9,816 nt of DNA, from contig JAKARG010000089.1 in assembly GCA_021819345.1 (NCBI GenBank), positions 1 to 9,816 of the forward strand, given 5' to 3'. The position numbers and the translations under genes are program-made. Below the pieces are notes generated by a model that was given only the letters and a program-made list of their open reading frames with translations, was not told the origin of the DNA and did no database searches. Below are positions 6,845 to 9,816 of the stretch, piece by piece; the stretch's first letter is position 1; every line of letters starts with the position of its first letter. Origin of the DNA: Actinomycetes bacterium. GTDB lineage: Bacteria; Actinomycetota; Acidimicrobiia; Acidimicrobiales; Palsa-688.

Positions 6845-7257
6845 CACCTGATCGACACCCGGACCACCAGCACGGTTCCCGATGATGCCGCAGGTTCTCC
6901 AAAGACGCCAGACAGTGGTGGTGTCGACGCCCTTGGTGCTGGCTATGGACAGATCACCCATCTCACGGCTACACTCGCCCTTTGTCGACTCGTACCCTTG
7001 GTGGTCGTAGTGCCTCAATCGAGAGCATCGTCACGGACTCTGCCGCGCCAATCTTTGATCGAGCCGGGCGAGGTGGTTGGGTCACGTGTGGCCGATCGTG
7101 TCCGTCTCCTCGACTCCTCCGGGAATCTGCGTTACGGGGCTCTCGGGCAGAGAGTAGCTTTCCGCCAGCGCTCTCGGGTCCGTCCCGGATCGCAACAGGC
7201 GGGCCTGTTGCGATCCGGAGTTGCTCGACACCGGCTCTGCGCTGCGGCCGGCGAGCC
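6845..7257. other. 413-bp divergent intergenic region
   Basis: It lies between the secreted-protein gene (-) and the methyltransferase gene (+), so it should hold both promoters. Open frames cross it (to TTG 7018 on the minus strand, and from 6982 on the plus strand), but their translations are Ser/Arg/Cys-rich and look non-coding. It contains the self-complementary CACGTG near 7083, a 9-bp direct repeat GCTCTCGGG at 7139-7147 and 7170-7178, a small CTCTC/GAGAG hairpin (7140-7154) and a perfect 16-bp inverted repeat (7185-7218). No convincing -35/-10 promoter could be picked by eye. Confidence 0.6.
7185..7218. repeat. Perfect 16-bp inverted repeat with 2-nt centre
   Basis: CCGGATCGCAACAGGC (7185-7200), GG (7201-7202), then GCCTGTTGCGATCCGG (7203-7218): all 16 positions pair. 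It ends 39 nt before the proposed methyltransferase start. No T-run follows on either strand, so it is not a standard intrinsic terminator. It could be an operator for a dimeric regulator, an mRNA leader hairpin, or a stray palindromic repeat element. Confidence 0.9.
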
Positions 7258-8145
7258 GTGACCGTTCCTGCGTTGGCCGAAGAGCTCGGTGAGCCGGTGA
7301 CGGGAGCCAAGCCCCGCCGTCCCTTGCTCCTGCGGACTGCACGGGCAGCCTGGCGGTTCGGCGAGCGACGTCTGCTCCCGAGCGTCGAGGTGTTCAGCCC
7401 GGTGCGCGGGTCGCTTCTGTCCCTCCTGCCACGCAGGAAAGCGCCCGTCGCTGTGCGCTGGGGGGCGAGCCCCCACACCGTCTGGGTCCGCCCCGGGACC
7501 ACCGACCTGCTCACGTTCCGCCAGATACTGCTGGGGGGGGAGTACGACTTCGCCGTACCAATGCCCGAGCCAGAGGTCATCGTCGACGTCGGCGCCAACA
7601 TCGGCCTTTCAGCGGTCTGGTTCGCGACCCGCTTCCCATCCGCCAGGATCCTCTGCATCGAGCCCGACCCCGACAACTTCGCCGTCCTCGAGCTGAATAT
7701 TGCGCCCTACCCCCGGGTGAGCGCCGAGCGAGCAGCTCTCTGGTCGTCACGGAGCACCCTGCGCCTGGTGGACCCGCTGAACGAAGGGGGGTGGAGCATG
7801 CAGACGCGCGAGGCTTACGGCACAAGGGGTCCAGGGCGCGAGCTGGTTCAGGGTATCACCATGCGCGACCTGTTCGATCGCTTCGGCCTGGAGAGGGTGA
7901 GCCTGCTCAAGGTGGACATCGAAGGCGCGGAGCAGAAGGTCTTCTCCGATCCCGACCTGCACTGCTGGCTCGATCGTGTGCAGGCTATCGCCATCGAGCT
8001 GCACGATCGGTTCCGTCCGGGATGCGCCGAGACCTTCTTCTCGGCGGTCCACGAGGACTTCGCCGTACGGTACCTGAGCGATAACACCCTCCTACTCTCC
8101 AGGCGCGATTCCGTTGGGCTGTCGACGGCGCAGACGACTTCGTGA
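7258..8145 (+). CDS. FkbM-family SAM-dependent methyltransferase
   Basis: Predicted 295-residue Rossmann-fold methyltransferase, likely O-methylating a sugar hydroxyl or similar group. The SAM-binding motif I is VDVGANIG (DVGANIG at 110-116), the acidic motif II is CIEPDPDNF (Glu135), and the family's C-terminal signature LLKVDIEGAE lies at about 216-225, followed by AIELHD. These three together are diagnostic of FkbM. About 80 residues before the domain are Arg-rich. The start is uncertain: the frame is open back to 6982, but that region contains a large palindrome and looks non-coding, so GTG 7258 is used; TTG 7273 and GTG 7297 (GGTGAG only 3 nt upstream) are alternatives and no site has a good Shine-Dalgarno. 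A run of eight G occurs at 7533-7540, before motif I. Proximity to glycan genes suggests decoration of the surface polysaccharide, but the substrate cannot be read from sequence. Confidence 0.88.
   Translation: MTVPALAEELGEPVTGAKPRRPLLLRTARAAWRFGERRLLPSVEVFSPVRGSLLSLLPRRKAPVAVRWGASPHTVWVRPGTTDLLTFRQILLGGEYDFAVPMPEPEVIVDVGANIGLSAVWFATRFPSARILCIEPDPDNFAVLELNIAPYPRVSAERAALWSSRSTLRLVDPLNEGGWSMQTREAYGTRGPGRELVQGITMRDLFDRFGLERVSLLKVDIEGAEQKVFSDPDLHCWLDRVQAIAIELHDRFRPGCAETFFSAVHEDFAVRYLSDNTLLLSRRDSVGLSTAQTTS
7533..7540 (+). repeat. Poly-G tract (G8) in the methyltransferase gene
   Basis: Eight consecutive G inside the sequence coding Leu-Gly-Gly-Glu. It is the longest homopolymer I noticed in the window, and a one-base slip would remove the whole SAM-binding domain. 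In GC-rich DNA a run of this length can arise by chance. Confidence 0.85.
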
Positions 8146-8217
8146 TCGTCATGAGGTGGACGGAGGCTCGGTTCTCCCATCACTGCCCACTCACGTCGGA
8201 CCGTGGCATGCCGGCCC
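8146..8217. other. 72-bp convergent intergenic region
   Basis: It separates the ends of the methyltransferase (+) and the acyl-AMP ligase-like gene (-). I see no strong stem-loop with a T-run. Confidence 0.45.
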
Positions 8218-9816
8218 TCAGATCCTGGGCAGCTCTCCCCGGGAGTACCGCTCCCGGAGAGCGGAGCGCTGGAGCTTGCCGTTGGGAGTGACCGGTATGG
8301 TCCCACGGCCCACGAGGACGACCTCCGAGGGCGGAGCCCCGACCGCTTCGCTGGCCGCTGAGCCCACGGCGCCGGCCAGCGCCGTCGAGGGGCTCTCCGT
8401 CTCGACCACCACCACGAAGCGGCTCGAGGCTCCGGACCCGGCAGAGAAGGCGGCGCAGGATCCCGGGGCACCGCCGATCGCTTGCCGGACCGCCCACTCG
8501 ATGTCCTCGGGGTGGTACTTCTCACCGTGCGAGATGACGACCTCGTCAGCCCTGCCTGTGATCCACAGCTCCCCGTCGGCCAGGTAGCCGAGATCGCCGA
8601 CCCATAGCCACCCTTCGACGATCCGACCCTGGTCGGAGACGTTCAGGTAGCCGTCGGCGACGCCTGGGCCTCGAACCCACACCTCCCCCTCCTGACGCTC
8701 GCGCAACGGTCCCGAGGGGTGCCCGACGCAGACCTCGGCCCCGGGGTAAGGCACGCCACAGGAGACCACCCGCTTGGCGGGCACACCCGACCCAGCTGGC
8801 ACAGCCCGACCGGAGGTCGCCAGCTCCGCCTGGTCGACCGCCTCCACCCGCGGCTCGGTCCCCGGCGGTGTCTGGCTGATCATGCCCGCCTCGGAGGAGG
8901 CGTAGTGGACGGCGACCGCTCCATCCCGCAGGCCGAGTCGACGACCGGCCCCTGCCAGGCGCGCCAGCACCTCAGGGTCGACCATCTCGGCATTGAACGC
9001 CACTTGGTCCAAGCAGGAGAGGTCGATGCCGCCCGGGTCACGCTCGATCCCGTCGAGCACCTCGGACCACACCGACGAGGGGCTCACTGCGTAGCGGGAC
9101 CGGGTGTCGCTGACCAGACGGATCCAGGACGAGGGGTCGGCAAGGAAGCGCCTCATCGAGATAACGTGCTGGTCGACGGGTGTCACGACCTCGAACAGTG
9201 TCCCCAGACCGGCGATGTGGTGGAAGGGGAACCAGGTGACCATGCTCGGCACCGACCCGTCGGCAGTCCGGAGGGCGTTGTGGGTGGCCCACTCGACCGC
9301 CCGGGCGTGGCTCATCCGCACCGCCTTGGGGGCCGAGGTGCTCCCCGAGGTGCAGAGCACGACGGCGAGGTCGGACGGCGACGGCGCCACCTCGGAGGCC
9401 CGGCCCCCCTTGCGGCACGGGAGCTGCGCCGACCAGTCCCAGACCTCGATGTGGACATCACCCAGCAGATCGAGGTACCTGCGCTCCCCTACGACGACCG
9501 AGCACCCCGACGCCGACAGCAGCGACTTGATCTGGGAGGCGAACGATGGACCCGTGATGACCGGCGCCGGCAGGGGCACGAGGGCCGCGCCCGAGAGCCA
9601 GACGGCCCACGCCCAGCAGGCCCACTCCGGGCGGTTCGGGCCGACGACACCCACCGTACGCCCGCTCCCGACGCCGGCACCACGCAGGGCGAAGGCCAGC
9701 TCCGAAGCCCGCAAGTACAGCTCTCGGGCGGGCAACGCCACGACTTCGCGGCCGTCATGGAAGGTCCATCCGCCGAGCGCCCTTCGCCCGGCCGCAGCGA
9801 GCACGTCGAGATCGGA
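8218..9816 (-). CDS. Adenylate-forming enzyme, fatty-acyl-AMP ligase-like; may be 5'-partial
   Basis: ANL-superfamily enzyme that would activate a carboxylic acid with ATP to an acyl-adenylate. Numbered from GTG 9804 (528 residues): NRPEWACWAW-type N-domain strand near 57-66; P-loop core CTSGSTSAPK at 151-160 (canonical T-S-G-(T/S)-T-G-x-P-K-G); FPFHHIAGL at 192-200; NAEMV at 271-275, in the place of the GAE motif of acyl-AMP ligases; YASSEAG at 301-307; GWLWVGDLGYL with Asp404; ITGRADEVV with hinge region at 415-423; EKYHPEDIE at 428-436; and PNGKLQR with the catalytic Lys510. The EKYHPEDIE form resembles the NxYPQDIE of fatty-acyl-AMP ligases more than CoA ligases. The frame stays open for the last four codons to the window edge, so the true start may lie beyond it. 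No carrier protein or thioesterase domain is attached or nearby. The superfamily is firm; the acyl substrate and acceptor are unknown. Confidence 0.88.
   Translation of the reverse strand, partial: SDLDVLAAAGRRALGGWTFHDGREVVALPARELYLRASELAFALRGAGVGSGRTVGVVGPNRPEWACWAWAVWLSGAALVPLPAPVITGPSFASQIKSLLSASGCSVVVGERRYLDLLGDVHIEVWDWSAQLPCRKGGRASEVAPSPSDLAVVLCTSGSTSAPKAVRMSHARAVEWATHNALRTADGSVPSMVTWFPFHHIAGLGTLFEVVTPVDQHVISMRRFLADPSSWIRLVSDTRSRYAVSPSSVWSEVLDGIERDPGGIDLSCLDQVAFNAEMVDPEVLARLAGAGRRLGLRDGAVAVHYASSEAGMISQTPPGTEPRVEAVDQAELATSGRAVPAGSGVPAKRVVSCGVPYPGAEVCVGHPSGPLRERQEGEVWVRGPGVADGYLNVSDQGRIVEGWLWVGDLGYLADGELWITGRADEVVISHGEKYHPEDIEWAVRQAIGGAPGSCAAFSAGSGASSRFVVVVETESPSTALAGAVGSAASEAVGAPPSEVVLVGRGTIPVTPNGKLQRSALRERYSRGELPRI

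Noticed and set aside
6982..7010. TTGTCG-17 nt-TCGTAG as a promoter
   Set aside because: The -10 box matches the consensus at only two of six positions; such pairs are expected by chance.
6982..7257. N-terminal extension of the FkbM gene
   Set aside because: The translation is Ser/Arg/Cys-rich and crosses the 16-bp palindrome; it looks like intergenic DNA that happens to be open.
5885..7261. 458-residue plus-strand open frame antisense to the secreted-protein gene
   Set aside because: Its translation is Arg/Gly/Pro-rich without motifs, while the opposite strand encodes a clean signal peptide and a barrel-like domain; it is a shadow of GC-rich coding.

Overview
The window is GC-rich DNA with GTG and TTG starts alongside ATG, short gene gaps and long shadow reading frames, which points to an actinobacterium. 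The Thr-rich 'TTTTTLP' tandem repeats in a secreted protein resemble what I recall from uncultivated Acidimicrobiia; that placement is inference, not a database result.

Layout. (1) Bases 1-1092 (+): the 3' part of a secreted or surface protein, with a Thr/Pro repeat linker followed by a compact domain of unknown function. (2) Bases 1244-5825 (+): an exopolysaccharide (EPS) or capsule block of four genes. It has a WecG/TagA/CpsF-type (GT26) glycosyltransferase, a Wzz-like chain-length / co-polymerase protein without a kinase domain, an O-antigen polymerase/ligase-like (Wzy_C) membrane protein, and a GT-B glycosyltransferase of GT4 type. The first two are 4 nt apart and the last two overlap by 4 nt, so they look co-transcribed. 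(3) Bases 5888-6844 (-): a convergent gene for a secreted protein with a probable GH25/DUF1906-like TIM-barrel. (4) Bases 6845-7257: a 413-bp divergent intergenic region with a perfect 16-bp inverted repeat. (5) Bases 7258-8145 (+): an FkbM-family SAM-dependent methyltransferase. (6) Bases 8218-9816 (-): an adenylate-forming enzyme resembling fatty-acyl-AMP ligases, whose 5' end reaches the window edge.

Working model (inference): lipid-linked oligosaccharide is extended by the GT26 and GT4 enzymes, polymerised by the Wzy-like protein and length-controlled by the Wzz-like protein. The FkbM methyltransferase and possibly the acyl-AMP ligase could add methyl or acyl decoration, and the two secreted proteins could act at the cell surface. 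The priming phosphoglycosyltransferase, flippase, export channel and kinase/phosphatase are not in this window and may lie upstream. I found no tRNA, rRNA, CRISPR array, transposase or integrase. The components are mostly recognisable families; I do not see clear proof of a wholly new system.
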